Assembly: GCF_000018865.1 (NCBI RefSeq)
Contig: NC_010175.1
Location: 2,108,001 to 2,172,000 of the forward strand
Reading direction: 5' to 3'
DNA: 64,000 nucleotides
From: Chloroflexus aurantiacus J-10-fl
GTDB taxonomy: Bacteria; Chloroflexota; Chloroflexia; Chloroflexales; Chloroflexaceae
Below are positions 1 to 10,335 of this stretch, one piece after another. Numbering within the stretch: position 1 is the stretch's first letter; every line of letters starts with the position of its first letter. The position numbers and the translations under genes are program-made. Below the pieces are notes generated by a model. The model saw only the letters and a list, made by a program, of their open reading frames with translations. It searched no databases and was not told the origin of the DNA.

Positions 1-249
1 CGCTACGATAATTGAATAAATACCAAGTGGAATCCCGCAAAGAGTGAATATCCAGCCCACACCAGCCAGACCGCTGATCACCGCATCAACAATCGCCATA
101 ATCGCAATGGCCATGACTTCCGAGGGATGTTCCTGTGCTCCAGGTACTTGCTGGTATTGAAGCTGATAGGGTTGATAGGGCTGCTGCTGGTAGGGTGGCT
201 GACCAGGTTGATAGCTACCGTACTCTTCCGGGCGCTGCGGATCACTCAT
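1..249 (-). CDS. Small membrane protein with Gln/Pro/Tyr-rich N-terminus (partial)
   Basis: This is an open minus-strand frame of 83 codons that runs off the left edge. It starts at an ATG (247-249) preceded by an AAAGGA ribosome-binding site. Residues 1-40 are rich in Gln, Pro and Tyr (YQPGQPPYQQQPYQPYQ). A hydrophobic stretch beginning MAIAIMAIVDAVISGLAG follows and is probably a membrane helix. The layout resembles small bacterial proteins with a disordered cytoplasmic N-terminus followed by two or more helices. No function can be assigned and the C-terminus is missing. Confidence 0.7.
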   Translation of the reverse strand, partial: MSDPQRPEEYGSYQPGQPPYQQQPYQPYQLQYQQVPGAQEHPSEVMAIAIMAIVDAVISGLAGVGWIFTLCGIPLGIYSIIVA

Positions 250-594
250 AATCGGTTGTCCTTTCTGTCATGGGTGAGACTATCAACGAATGGGCGAAGC
301 TATTCGTGGACGCAGACAACAAACGGGATACAACAACCTGCTCGTTCTTAGCCAACAACCGTACAGCCCTGGAACAAATGAACAGTAACGTCGTTGGCGC
401 ACTCAGCGTATACCTTGTCACTTTGGGGACGGCAACCTCGTTGAACGCAGGACTTATTTCTGATACTGCCCGAAGAACTTCATCTCGACATGATGTACGA
501 TCTGCATACCAACCGGGTTTCCAGAAAATGATAGCACATCGAAGCCCGGCATACCATGAGAAGGCAGATTACAATCTTCAGAGATAGGCTGACA
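250..594. other. Intergenic, no convincing gene
   Basis: This is the upstream region of the partial gene at the left edge. The open frames here have no ribosome-binding site and no recognisable protein features. I see no RNA gene. Confidence 0.5.
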
Positions 595-1002
595 CCCAGG
601 TTGTCACCTTATATCACCACAGAGACACGGAGGACACAGAGGATGGGTAAAACCCACTACCGTAAGGTGTGACGGAGCGCGTCGATGGGAACTGGCTGCT
701 ACCCACGTGGTTCATGCAGGTACGCTGCACGGTGTTGTGTGCAGCGTCGTGCTGTTCATCCTGGCAGCCAGCCTCACGTGGTCTGCTCACAGCGCAGGAA
801 TATCACCACAGAGGCACGGAGGACACAGAGGACGAGTATAATCCGAGTTGCCACCTTGAGTCGTGACGGAGCACGTCGATGGGAACTGGCTGCTGCCCAC
901 ATGGTTCATACAGGTACGCTGCACGGTGTTGTGTGCAGCGTCGTGCTGTTCATCCTGGCAGCCAGACACGTGATCTGCTCACAGTGTAGATGGCAACTTG
1001 GG
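595..1002. mobile_element. MITE-like element, family 2 (composite of two copies)
   Basis: The left end is CCCAGGTTGTCACC (595-608) and the right end is ATGGCAACTTGGG (ending 1002), imperfect inverted repeats of each other. Between them are two direct copies of a roughly 200-bp unit (about 609-795 and 800-985). Each starts with a CACAGAG-CACGGAGGACACAGAGG motif and contains a stem ACGCTGCAC / GTGCAGCGT. A third, single copy lies inverted at 12174-12395. There is no transposase inside, so this is a non-autonomous element by inference. Confidence 0.6.
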
Positions 1003-1370
1003 TTATGAAACCAGATTTGACATCACGCAGTGAGACACACTAAACGATACCGGCTGTTACCGGGCATCCAGGAAGCCTCAACTGTCGTGATACGATCTAT
1101 CGAGATTTGATCTGAACATCCTGACCCGAATGATAACCCACACCGTACCTGCTCATTGCATACACACACCGGCGCATGTAGCAATCTTACCCTTCAGAAT
1201 CGCCCATCCTGTGTGGTTTGGACGGGCAGCACAACCGCTATCACCGGCCCACATGCACTCACCATAATCGTTTGACACAACGCAACAGGCATGGTACATT
1301 TCGGTCAATCTGTGCTGTAAATCACAAACGGATTATCAGGCAAACCAAAACGACAGCAAAGGAGTGCACC
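1003..1370. other. Intergenic upstream of the ferredoxin-NADP reductase
   Basis: No gene is seen. An in-frame extension of the reductase to 1218 is open but looks non-coding. The ribosome-binding site AAAGGAG at about 1358-1364 points to the GTG at 1371. Confidence 0.5.
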
Positions 1371-2759
1371 GTGAGTGAACCCTTGGGAAGCGCCCAGCGC
1401 CCACTGCGTGTTGCAATTATCGGCGCCGGTCCTGCCGGTTTTTACACCGTTGAAGCGCTACTCAAACAAAAAAATCTCGTTTGCCAGATCGATATCTTTA
1501 ACCGCTTTCCCACCCCTTACGGCCTGGTACGCGAGGGAGTGGCTCCTGATCACCAATCCATTAAAGCAGTAACCCGCATTTACGATAAACTGGCAGCGCA
1601 TAACAACGTGCGCTACTTTGGTAATGTGACTTTCGGTGTGGACATTACCCGTGCCGATCTGCGTGCCCGTTACGATCAAATTGTGTATGCAGTCGGTGCC
1701 CAATCAGACCGGCGGATGGGCATTCCCGGCGAAGACCTGTTTGGCAGTATGCCGGCAACTGCGTTCGTGGGCTGGTACAACGGACGTCCCGATTATCGCG
1801 ATCTGGAAGTAGATTTGAACGTCGAGCGGGTTGTTGTCGTTGGCAATGGGAATGTGGCGATGGACGTAACCCGCATTCTGGTCAGCGATCCCGATGATCT
1901 GGCGAAGACTGATATTGCCGATCATGCGCTGGCAGCGCTGCGCCAGAGCAAGGTGCGCGAAGTGGTCATGCTCGGTCGGCGCGGCCCGGCGCAAGCCGCA
2001 TTCACCAATCCCGAATTGAAAGAGTTTGGCGAGTTGCGTGGGGTAGACGTGATTGTTGATCCGGCAGACCTCGAACTCGATCCCCTGAGTGAAGCGGCAC
2101 TGGCTGAAGACAAGACTGCGGCAAAGAATGTTGAGCTGCTACGCGCATATGCCGCCCGTGGCGACACCGGTGCACCGCGCCGGATTGTGATGCGCTTCCT
2201 GGTTTCGCCAATTGCAATCCACGGTGTTGATGGACGGGTAACGGGTGTCACTATTGAGCGCAACCGCCTGGTACAGGCTGCTGATGGCAGTTTGCGCCCG
2301 AAAGGAACCGGCGTGACCGAGGAATTGAGCTGCGGGATGGTCTTGCGTTCGGTTGGTTATCGCGGTGAACCACTCCCAGATGTGCCATTTGATGAAGCAA
2401 GCGGTACGATTCCCAATCGTGATGGGCGCGTGCTGAATGGGCCAAACGGTGAGCCGGTCTCCGGTGAATATGTGGTCGGTTGGATTAAACGCGGGCCGTC
2501 AGGGGTTATCGGTACCAATAAGCCTGACGCAGTGGCAACCGTCAATAGCATGCTGGCCGATCTTCCCGCTCTGCCCGGTGCGCCGCAACATGATGATATT
2601 GCCGATTTGCTCCGTTCACGTGGTGTTGACTTCGTGACCTACGCCGACTGGCAGCGGCTCGACGCCTATGAGACGGCACAGGGTGCAGCTCAGGGCCGAC
2701 CACGGGTTAAGGTCACGCGAGTTGACGAGATGATGGACATTATTCGCGCTGGTCGCTAA
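1371..2759 (+). CDS. Ferredoxin/flavodoxin--NADP(+) reductase, adrenodoxin-reductase (FprA) type
   Basis: This 462-residue flavoprotein should move electrons between NADP(H) and ferredoxin. FAD binding is seen in VAIIGAGPAGFYTVEALL near residue 15. The NADP site is VVVVGNGNVAMDVTRIL near 160-175. The family signature GWIKRGPSGVIGTNKPDA is near 370. The length matches mycobacterial FprA (about 456 residues). The GTG start at 1371 is chosen for its AAAGGAG box; upstream codons do not look coding. The next gene begins inside this stop codon (TAATG), suggesting translational coupling to a glycosyltransferase, an unusual partner. The two ferredoxins in the window (28998 and 45877) are possible partners, but nothing links them directly. 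Confidence 0.92.
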   Translation: MSEPLGSAQRPLRVAIIGAGPAGFYTVEALLKQKNLVCQIDIFNRFPTPYGLVREGVAPDHQSIKAVTRIYDKLAAHNNVRYFGNVTFGVDITRADLRARYDQIVYAVGAQSDRRMGIPGEDLFGSMPATAFVGWYNGRPDYRDLEVDLNVERVVVVGNGNVAMDVTRILVSDPDDLAKTDIADHALAALRQSKVREVVMLGRRGPAQAAFTNPELKEFGELRGVDVIVDPADLELDPLSEAALAEDKTAAKNVELLRAYAARGDTGAPRRIVMRFLVSPIAIHGVDGRVTGVTIERNRLVQAADGSLRPKGTGVTEELSCGMVLRSVGYRGEPLPDVPFDEASGTIPNRDGRVLNGPNGEPVSGEYVVGWIKRGPSGVIGTNKPDAVATVNSMLADLPALPGAPQHDDIADLLRSRGVDFVTYADWQRLDAYETAQGAAQGRPRVKVTRVDEMMDIIRAGR

Positions 2760-3910
2760 TGCGAGTCACTATGATTGCGCCCTTCGGCATCAGGCCGAAG
2801 GGCACATTACTTGCCCGCATGCTGCCCCTCGCCCAAGCCTTGCAGCAACGCGGGCACATCGTTACGATTGTTGCGCCTCCGATCCATAACCCTGCCGATG
2901 GTGGTACGGCGCGTTACGCTGGTGGGGTGATGGTTGTGCATACCGCGACCCCACCGATTGGCGGTCTGGCTGCAGCCATCTGGCACACCGTGGCCCTGTG
3001 GCAATGGGCACGACGGACTCAACCTGATGTGATGCATCTTTTCAAGCCCAAGGGGTTCGGCGGCTTAGCGGTTCTGGCGCGTGGTCGCATTCCCCTGGTG
3101 GTTGATTGTGACGATTGGGAAGGTCCAGGGGGTTGGAATGATCTGTTACCCTATCCACCACTGGCTAAAGCCCTCTTCGCATGGCAAGAGCGCGATCTAC
3201 CGCGACGAGCGAATGCGGTCACGGTTGTGTCTCACACATTGGAGACATTAATTTGGGCAATGGGCGTACCACCCGAACGTGTCTTCTACCTGCCGAACGG
3301 CGCACCGCATGTTGAGACTCCTGCCCGATCAGCATCATCGCAACCGACCATCGTTCTCTACACCCGTTTTTGGGAACTCGACCTGGCGGAAGTGGCAACA
3401 GCGCTGGCAATTATTCGGCGTAGCCGGCCTGACGCCTGTCTGGTGCTGGTCGGTAAGGGAGAACGGGGTGAAGAACAGCAACTCCTGGCACTTGCCGCCG
3501 ATCAGGGGTGGGCCGACATGATCGATTATCGGGGCTGGCAGGAGCCAACAGCTATTCCAGCCATTCTGGCCGGGGCTGATGTGGCGTTGGCCCCGATTCG
3601 TGACACGCTGATCAACCGGGCGCGTGGGATGGCGAAACTGGTCGAACTGCTGGCAGCCGGGTTGCCAATCGTAGCGAGTGATGTCGGTACTGCCCGCGAT
3701 TACCTTGCACCTGATGCAGGTTTGCTCGTCCCGCCGGGTGATGCATCGGCACTGGCGGCAGCTACGCTTCATCTGCTAGCCGATGAGTCAGCACGCATGC
3801 GTTTGCGGATGGCTGCGCTGGCCGCTGCCCAACGGCTACGCTGGGAGAACCTGGCACCAATTGCCGAGCAGGCATACAGGTATGCTGTTGCTCAATCGGT
3901 GTTGCGATGA
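2759..3910 (+). CDS. Glycosyltransferase family 4 (GT-B fold)
   Basis: This 383-residue protein begins with a glycosyltransferase-4 N-terminal domain (MIAPFGIRPKGTLLARMLPL) and ends with a group-1 domain. The C-terminal half has the sugar-nucleotide region KLVELLAAGLPIVASDVG near residue 300 and the usual LVPPGDASALAAA tail. Such enzymes transfer a hexose from a nucleotide sugar to a lipid or polysaccharide acceptor; donor and acceptor cannot be read from sequence. The ATG overlaps the stop of the reductase by one base. A repeat-rich region follows. Confidence 0.85.
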   Translation: MRVTMIAPFGIRPKGTLLARMLPLAQALQQRGHIVTIVAPPIHNPADGGTARYAGGVMVVHTATPPIGGLAAAIWHTVALWQWARRTQPDVMHLFKPKGFGGLAVLARGRIPLVVDCDDWEGPGGWNDLLPYPPLAKALFAWQERDLPRRANAVTVVSHTLETLIWAMGVPPERVFYLPNGAPHVETPARSASSQPTIVLYTRFWELDLAEVATALAIIRRSRPDACLVLVGKGERGEEQQLLALAADQGWADMIDYRGWQEPTAIPAILAGADVALAPIRDTLINRARGMAKLVELLAAGLPIVASDVGTARDYLAPDAGLLVPPGDASALAAATLHLLADESARMRLRMAALAAAQRLRWENLAPIAEQAYRYAVAQSVLR

Positions 3911-4391
3911 GCGGCACTGTTCTCCTGACACACGCTTGCAGGTCACGAGCAGAGGCGCAAGGCAGGGCGGCGCTACATTACCACTGTTCAGATGACGGTA
4001 GATGATAAGCGCACCGGAGGCGTGCGCTCCCAGGAGTTCTAAGCAACCTCCACCCTAGCCCGCCCGCGCTGAAAGCGGGGATGAACGGTGCGGGATGGAG
4101 CAGAAGGGTTTGGTGCGCGGTGGGGAGCGCGCCGGAGGCGCGCGCTCCCAGCGTTGCCAGTGAGTAAGCCGGAGGTACGCGCTCCCAGGGGTTCTCACCC
4201 ACCCCCACCCCCACCCGCCCCCGCTGGGCTATGCATTACCCACATGTCACGCTGCGTCAGGCCGGACTGCAAGCGCTCCCCGTGGCGCAGGCTTCCAGCC
4301 AGCGTGGAGGCATCCTCGCCACCGCCGGCAGATGCTGGCCGTGGCCGCTGGTGCACAGGCACGAATCTCTTGCAACCAGCACCCCCGTGAC
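3911..4391. repeat. GC-rich interspersed repeats flanking the tandem array (left side)
   Basis: There is no gene here. Repeated modules of the form AGCGCGCCGGAGGCGCGCGC followed by TCCCAG occur near 4009, 4127 and 4167. The C-rich tract CACCCACCCCCACCC and the word GGGCTATGCATTACCC follow. The same modules recur on the other side of the array at 7550-7785, so the array is bracketed by one repeat type. Confidence 0.7.
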
Positions 4392-7300
4392 CAGGATGGG
4401 TAACGGTATGCCACGCGCCGGATCGTGAGCAAGGCAGGCGCGGCAGCATGGCTGCCGCACTCCAAACCACGCGACACGCACATGCCGAGCGGGTACAGCA
4501 ATCCATCCAGCACGTGCCGGCACGGCTGGAGTGGCGCCCTGCCACCGGGCCAGTCGCTCACAACAGCACCCTTAGCGATCATCCCCGCTGATACGCACGT
4601 GGTTGACACCAGGTATGGGTAATGCATAGCCAGGATGGGTAACGGCGTACCACGCGCCGGATCGTGGGTACGGCTGGCGCGGCAGCATGGCTGCCGCACT
4701 CCAAACTGCGCGACATGCGTATGATGAGCGGGTACAGCAATCCATCCAGCACGTGCCGGCACGGCTGGAGTGGCGCCCTGCCACCGGGCCAGTCGCTCAC
4801 AACAGCACCCTTAGCGATCATCCCCGCTGATACGCACGTGGTTGACACCAGGTATGGGTAATGCATAGCCAGGATGGGTAACGGTATGCCACGCGCCGGA
4901 TCGTGGGTACGGCTGGCGCGGCAGCATGGCTGCCGCACTCCAAACTGCGCGACATGCGTATGATGAGCGGGTACGGCACTCCATCCAGCACGTGCCGGCA
5001 CGGCTGGAGCAGCGCGTTGCCACTGTGCCAGTCGTCCACGACAGTACCCATAGCGATCATCCCCGCTGATACGCACGTGGTTGACACCAGTTGTGGGTAA
5101 TGCATAGCCAGGATGGGTAACGGCGTACCACGCGCCGGATCGTGAGCACGACTGGCGCGGCAGCATGGCTGCCGCACTCCACACCGCGCGACACGCGCAT
5201 AACGAGCGGGTACGGCAATCTATCCAGCACGTGCCGGCACGGCTGGAGTGGCGCCCTGCCACCGGGCCAGTCGCTCACAACAGCACCCATAGCGATCATC
5301 CCCGCTGATACGCACGTGGTTGACACCAGGTATGGGTAATGCATAGCCAGGATGGGTAACGGCGTACCACGCGCCGGATCGTGGGTACGGCTGGCGCGGC
5401 AGCATGGCTGCCGCACTCCAAACTGCGCGACATGCGTATGATGAGCGGGTACAGCAATCCATCCAGCACGTGCCGGCACGGCTAGAGCAGCGCGTTGCCA
5501 CTGTGCCAGTCGTCCACAACAGTACCCATAGCGATCATCCCCGCTGATACGCACGTGGTTGACACCAGGTATGGGTAATGCATAGCCAGGATGGGTAACG
5601 GCGTACCACGCGCCGGATCGTGGGTACGGCTGGCGCGGCAGCATGGCTGCCGCACTCCAAACTGCGCGACATGCGTATGATGAGCGGGTACAGCAATCCA
5701 TCCAGCACGTGCCGGCACGGCTGGAGTGGCGCCCTGCCACCGGGCCAGTCGCTCACAACAGCACCCTTAGCGATCATCCCCGCTGATACGCACGTGGTTG
5801 ACACCAGGTATGGGTAATGCATAGCCAGGATGGGTAACGGTATGCCACGCGCCGGATCGTGGGTACGGCTGGCGCGGCAGCATGGCTGCCGCACTCCAAA
5901 CTGCGCGACATGCGTATGATGAGCGGGTACGGCAATCCATCCAGCACGTGCCGGCACGGCTGGAGCAGCGCGTTGCCACTGTGCCAGTCGTCCACGACAG
6001 TACCCATAGCGATCATCCCCGCTGATACGCACGTGGTTGACACCAGTTGTGGGTAATGCATAGCCAGGATGGGTAACGGCGTACCACGCGCCGGATCGTG
6101 GGTACGGCTGGCGCGGCAGCATGGCTGCCGCACTCCAAACCACGCGACACGCACATGCCGAGCGGGTACAGCAATCCATCCAGCACGTGCCGGCACGGCT
6201 AGAGCAGCGCGTTGCCACTGTGCCAGTCGTCCACGACAGTACCCATAGCGATCATCCCCGCTGATACGCACGTGGTTGACACCAGTTGTGGGTAATGCAT
6301 AGCCAGGATGGGTAACGGTATGCCACGCGCCGGATCGTGGGTACGGCTGGCGCGGCAGCATGGCTGCCGCACTCCAAACTGCGCGACATGCGTATGATGA
6401 GCGGGTACGGCACTCCATCCAGCACGTGCCGGCACGGCTGGAGCAGCGCGTTGCCACTGTGCCAGTCGTCCACGACAGTACCCATAGCGATCATCCCCGC
6501 TGATACGCACGTGGTTGACACCAGTTGTGGGTAATGCATAGCCAGGATGGGTAACGGCGTACCACGCGCCGGATCGTGAGCACGACTGGCGCGGCAGCAT
6601 GGCTGCCGCACTCCACACCGCGCGACACGCGCATAACGAGCGGGTACGGCAATCTATCCAGCACGTGCCGGCACGGCTGGAGTGTCGCCCTGCCACCGGG
6701 CCAGTCGCTCACAACAGCACCCATAGCGATCATCCCCGCTGATACGCACGTGGTTGACACCAGGTATGGGTAATGCATAGCCAGGATGGGTAACGGCGTA
6801 CCACGCGCCGGATCGTGGGTACGGCTGGCGCGGCAGCATGGCTGCCGCACTCCAAACTGCGCGACATGCGTATGATGAGCGGGTACAGCAATCCATCCAG
6901 CACGTGCCGGCACGGCTAGAGCAGCGCGTTGCCACTGTGCCAGTCGTCCACAACAGTACCCATAGCGATCATCCCCGCTGATACGCACGTGGTTGACACC
7001 AGGTATGGGTAATGCATAGCCAGGATGGGTAACGGCGTACCACGCGCCGGATCGTGGGTACGGCTGGCGCGGCAGCATGGCTGCCGCACTCCAAACTGCG
7101 CGACATGCGTATGATGAGCGGGTACGGCAATCCATCCAGCACGTGCCGGCACGGCTGGAGCAGCGCGTTGCCACTGTGCCAGTCGTCCACGACAGTACCC
7201 ATAGCGATCATCCCCGCTGATACGCACGTGGTTGACACCAGTTGTGGGTAATGCATAGCCAGGATGGGTAACGGCGTACCACGCGCCGGATCGTGGGTAC

Positions 7301-7498
7301 GGCTGGCGCGGCAGCATGGCTGCCGCACTCCAAACTGCGCGACATGCGTATGATGAGCGGGTACGGCAATCCATCCAGCACGTGCCGGCACGGCTGGAGC
7401 AGCGCGTTGCCACTGTGCCAGTCGTCCACGACAGTACCCATAGCGATCATCCCCGCTGATACGCACGTGGTTGACACCAGGTATGGGTAATGCATAGG
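4392..7498. repeat. Tandem array: 13 units of 239 bp
   Basis: The word CAGGATGGGTAACGG recurs at 4392, 4631, 4870 and every 239 bases to 7260, giving thirteen head-to-tail units that end near 7498. Each unit carries a hairpin with stem GCGGCAGC / GCTGCCGC and loop ATG, and ends near GGGTAATGCATAGC. Units differ at diagnostic positions (CTGGAGTGGCGCCC versus CTGGAGCAGCGCG). The block of units 3-5 (4870-5586) is almost repeated by units 9-11 (6304-7020), 1434 bp away. Because 239 is not a multiple of three, overlapping frames stay open through the array, but they look artefactual. The unit core resembles the MITE-like elements at 11342, 28563 and 47721. Confidence 0.95.
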
Positions 7499-7785
7499 CT
7501 GAGGTCGGGGGTGACCGGTGTAGGGCGAAGCAAAAGGGGCTAGGTGCGCAGGTGATGAGCGCGCCAGAGGCGCGCGCTCCCAGCGCTGCCGGGTTGAGTA
7601 AGCCGGAGGCGCGCGCTCGCAGGGTGCTCACCCACCCCCACCCGCCCCTGCTGGGGGCGGGAACCGGCGGTGCCAGATAGTGACCGCGGTCGCCGGATGG
7701 CGCAGTAATGAGCGCGCCGGAGGCGCACGCTCCCAGCGCTGCCGGGTGAGTAAGCCGGAGGCGCGCGCTCCCAGGGGTTCTCTCC
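7499..7785. repeat. GC-rich interspersed repeats flanking the tandem array (right side)
   Basis: Four modules like those at 3911-4391 occur near 7557, 7598, 7708 and 7748. They pair GAGCGCGCCGGAGGCGC and GTAAGCCGGAGGCGCGCGC variants. There is no gene. Confidence 0.7.
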
Positions 7786-8261
7786 TGCGCTGAAGCACCC
7801 TCGCTATAAACGGCAGGGCTGGCAGAGGCGGGCCTGGTTCAGGCGCCTGGGCCTGCCAGCGTGACCGTTATGCCGTCGCCCCAACCATATGTGGCAATTG
7901 CGTGGCGGTTGCAACTGACGACTCGCCGCGCTGAAGCACTCTCGCTATGATCGGCAGGGCTGGCAGAGACGGGCCTGGTTCAGGCGACCGCGCCTGCCAG
8001 TGCGACCGTTATGCCGTCTTCCCGACCATATGTGGCAATTGCGTGGCGGTTGCAACTGACGATTCGCCGCGCTGAATCACTCTCGCTATAACCGGCAGGG
8101 CTGGCAGAGGCGGGCCTGGTTCAGGCGACCGCCCCTGCCAGTGCGACCGTTGTGCCGTCGCCCCAACCATATGCGGTAATTGCGTGGTGGTCGCACCTGA
8201 CGACTCACTGCGCTGAATCACTCTCGCTATGACCGGCAGGGCTGGCAGAGACGGGCCTTGG
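7786..8261. repeat. Tandem repeat of about 141 bp, 3.3 copies
   Basis: The word CGCTGAA(G/T)CAC recurs at 7796, 7929, 8070 and 8211 (spacings 133, 141, 141). Each is followed by GGCAGGGCTGGCAGAG and later by a CAATTGCGTGG word. The last partial copy breaks off at the stop codon of the thiolase gene. An open minus-strand frame through it is repeat-derived and is not reported as a gene. Confidence 0.85.
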
Positions 8262-9443
8262 TTAGACGACCTCGACTTCGAGGGCGACCGCTTCACCACC
8301 TCCCAGACACAGTGCGGCAATCCCGCGCTGGCCGCCGCGCTGGCGTAACGCTGAGATGAGTGTCACCAGGACACGTGCTCCGCTGGCTCCTATCGGATGG
8401 CCGAGAGCAATCGCGCCACCGTGGACATTGACCCGGTCTGCATCGAGGGCCAGGGCACGCAGGTTCGCAATGACCTGGGCGGCAAAGGCTTCGTTGATCT
8501 CGAACAGGTCGTAGTCGTCGAGGGTACGGCCTGCCCGCTTCATCAGCCGTTCGATGGCAAACGCCGGTGCGGTGAAGAGTTCAAGCGGCTTGACGGCGGC
8601 CTGGGCGGCTGTGCCGATGCGGGCTAAGGGTTGCACCCCCAATTGGGCTGCCCGGCTGGCTCGCATTAGTACGACTGCTGCCGCGCCGTCGGTAATGCCG
8701 GGGGCATTGCCGGCAGTGACGGTGCCGTCGGTGACAAATGCCGGTTTGAGCTTTGCCAGTGCAGCCAGCGAGGTGTCGCGTCTGGGGCCTTCGTCAGTCG
8801 TCACCAGATTGACCTGGCCTTTCGGCCCTGGGACGGTTACCGGTGCAATTTCGGCCTGGAAGGCGCCGCTGTCCTGAGCGGCTACTGCGCGTTGGTGTGA
8901 TTGCAATGCGTAAGCATCTTGCTGTTCGCGAGTGACATTGAAGGTGCGCGCAATCCATTCAGCGGCCACTCCCATGTGATGATGCTCAAAAGCGCACCAC
9001 AGACCATCGTGAACGACAGCGTCGATGATCTGGCCGTGGCCGAGCCGGTAGCCGTGGCGGGCCTGGGGAAGCAGGTATGGCGCACCGCTCATGTGCTCCA
9101 TACCGCCGGCGACAATGACATCAGCTTCGCCGGCTTTGATCAGGGCGGTGCCGATCATGACTGCCTTGAGGCCACTGCCACAGACCTTGTTGATGGTCAG
9201 GCCGCCAATTGTATGCGGCAAGCCCGCACGCAGAGCTGCCTGGCGTGCCGGTGATTGTCCCAGGCCGGCGGTGACTACGCAGCCCATAATGCATTCATCG
9301 ATGGAGTCTGCCTCAATTCCGGCCCGTTGGACAGCCGCTTGCACGGCGGCTGCACCTAAATCGATGGCACTCAATCCGCTGTAGGCGCTGTTGAAGCGCC
9401 CGATTGGGGTACGCGCTGCACCAACAATGACGACATCGTCCAT
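8262..9443 (-). CDS. Acetyl-CoA C-acetyltransferase (thiolase)
   Basis: This 393-residue protein has full thiolase length. The nucleophilic cysteine is in NKVCGSGLKAV (about residue 89). GHPIGASGARVL near 345 supplies the histidine, and the second cysteine is in LCLGGGEAVALEV near 377. It interconverts two acetyl-CoA with acetoacetyl-CoA, or cleaves longer 3-ketoacyl-CoA, in the cytoplasm. It stands alone, with no acetoacetyl-CoA reductase or PHB synthase beside it, so biosynthetic and degradative roles cannot be separated. The enoyl-CoA hydratase at 43671 may belong to the same acyl-CoA metabolism but is far away. Confidence 0.93.
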   Translation of the reverse strand: MDDVVIVGAARTPIGRFNSAYSGLSAIDLGAAAVQAAVQRAGIEADSIDECIMGCVVTAGLGQSPARQAALRAGLPHTIGGLTINKVCGSGLKAVMIGTALIKAGEADVIVAGGMEHMSGAPYLLPQARHGYRLGHGQIIDAVVHDGLWCAFEHHHMGVAAEWIARTFNVTREQQDAYALQSHQRAVAAQDSGAFQAEIAPVTVPGPKGQVNLVTTDEGPRRDTSLAALAKLKPAFVTDGTVTAGNAPGITDGAAAVVLMRASRAAQLGVQPLARIGTAAQAAVKPLELFTAPAFAIERLMKRAGRTLDDYDLFEINEAFAAQVIANLRALALDADRVNVHGGAIALGHPIGASGARVLVTLISALRQRGGQRGIAALCLGGGEAVALEVEVV

Positions 9444-9534
9444 AGTTTGTTTCCTCGTTTGGCTTAGACTGGTGACACTCTATAAGATGTTGACTATTAT
9501 AACGGGTTTCATAACAGGCAGCTTGAGGTGTCTC

Positions 9535-9903
9535 TTAGAAGCCTACCACACCGGTCTCATACAAGCGTCCCACTACGATCAGTAGCATGACCAGAATGCC
9601 TGCGCAGATCAGCCCCACTTCACGCGGTGATCGTCCACGCAGGGCGGCAGCGGTTGCCGGAATTAAGCCGACGGCCACCACGCCGTAGATGACGTGCAGC
9701 GCCATGCGGAAGAGATCAGCCTGCCAGAGGAGAAGCAACCCTATCACGGACTGGGCAATAATGAGCAGTTGCAAGATGCCGAGTGGCGCCTGCATGCTGC
9801 CCCGATTGCGCCAGGCTACAATCAACGCCCAGATCAAGCTGACGACGATAACCAGCGTTATGGTGAGCTGTAAGCGGCTGTGTAAAGCAAAAAGTCGTTC
9901 CAT
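9535..9903 (-). CDS. Hypothetical integral membrane protein, four helices
   Basis: This is 122 residues if translation starts at the ATG at 9901-9903. The upstream in-frame extension looks non-coding. Four hydrophobic segments are visible: LTITLVIVVSLIWALIVAW, LGILQLLIIAQSVIGLLLLW, MALHVIYGVVAVGLIPATA and VGLICAGILVMLLIVVG. The TACAAT hexamer about 10 bases before the ATG suggests a leaderless transcript, because no ribosome-binding site is visible. No family is recognised. Confidence 0.65.
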   Translation of the reverse strand: MERLFALHSRLQLTITLVIVVSLIWALIVAWRNRGSMQAPLGILQLLIIAQSVIGLLLLWQADLFRMALHVIYGVVAVGLIPATAAALRGRSPREVGLICAGILVMLLIVVGRLYETGVVGF

Positions 9904-10030
9904 GGTGGGATATTGTAGCACGGTATGCGCCTTCGCCCGCACGCGGCTGATGTGGATGGAGTTGCACTGTCGTGTAACAGTGTCAATCGCCGCCGGCATC
10001 ATTGCAGGGTAAATACGGTATACTGGCATT

Positions 10031-10171
10031 ATGACGGACCTCCCGTCGGTTACATACTCCAAACATATGTCAACAATAGGTTTCACTGAGTGTCTCATTA
10101 TTTTGCTGCTGGTAGCCGTTGTGGCGGCTCTTGCCTTTCGTGCCGGCTATTTTCGTGGGCGTAATCGGTGA
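10031..10171 (+). CDS. Possible small single-helix membrane protein
   Basis: An ATG at 10031 opens a 46-codon frame, with a second in-frame ATG at 10067. It contains IGFTECLIILLLVAVVAALA followed by a basic tail (YFRGRNR). The start of the helix faintly resembles TatA/TatE N-termini (IGxxELLIIL), but the amphipathic helix of TatA is absent. TATACT lies 8 bases before the first ATG, as in a leaderless promoter. The stop overlaps another ATG (TGATG) that opens a 45-codon frame without recognisable features. It could be chance. Confidence 0.3.
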   Translation: MTDLPSVTYSKHMSTIGFTECLIILLLVAVVAALAFRAGYFRGRNR

Positions 10172-10335
10172 TGTCTTTGGATGCATCGCAACGATTGTTT
10201 CCGGGAAATCCGGTAATGCTTTGGGCAAGCGATGGTTTCGCAAGAGTGGCTTCTTCGCTTCAAAATGCGACACATGCATTCTGCTGGTATAGCGCCGTGC
10301 CGGTATGACGACACCATGAAGTAAGGATACGGGCT

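Noticed and set aside
270-587. 105-residue plus-strand open frame
   Set aside because: It starts in the leader of the divergent membrane gene and has no family or coding character.
4392-7498. Several overlapping 227-residue minus-strand open frames (CRAVWSAAAMLPRQ type) in the array
   Set aside because: They arise because the 239-bp unit has no stops in several frames. They repeat with the array, lack ribosome-binding sites and have no family features.
4392-7498. CRISPR array
   Set aside because: The units are 239 bp with no short repeat/variable spacer pattern, and no cas genes are present.
8009-8320. 103-residue minus-strand open frame
   Set aside because: It is the translation of the 141-bp tandem repeats and overlaps the thiolase end.
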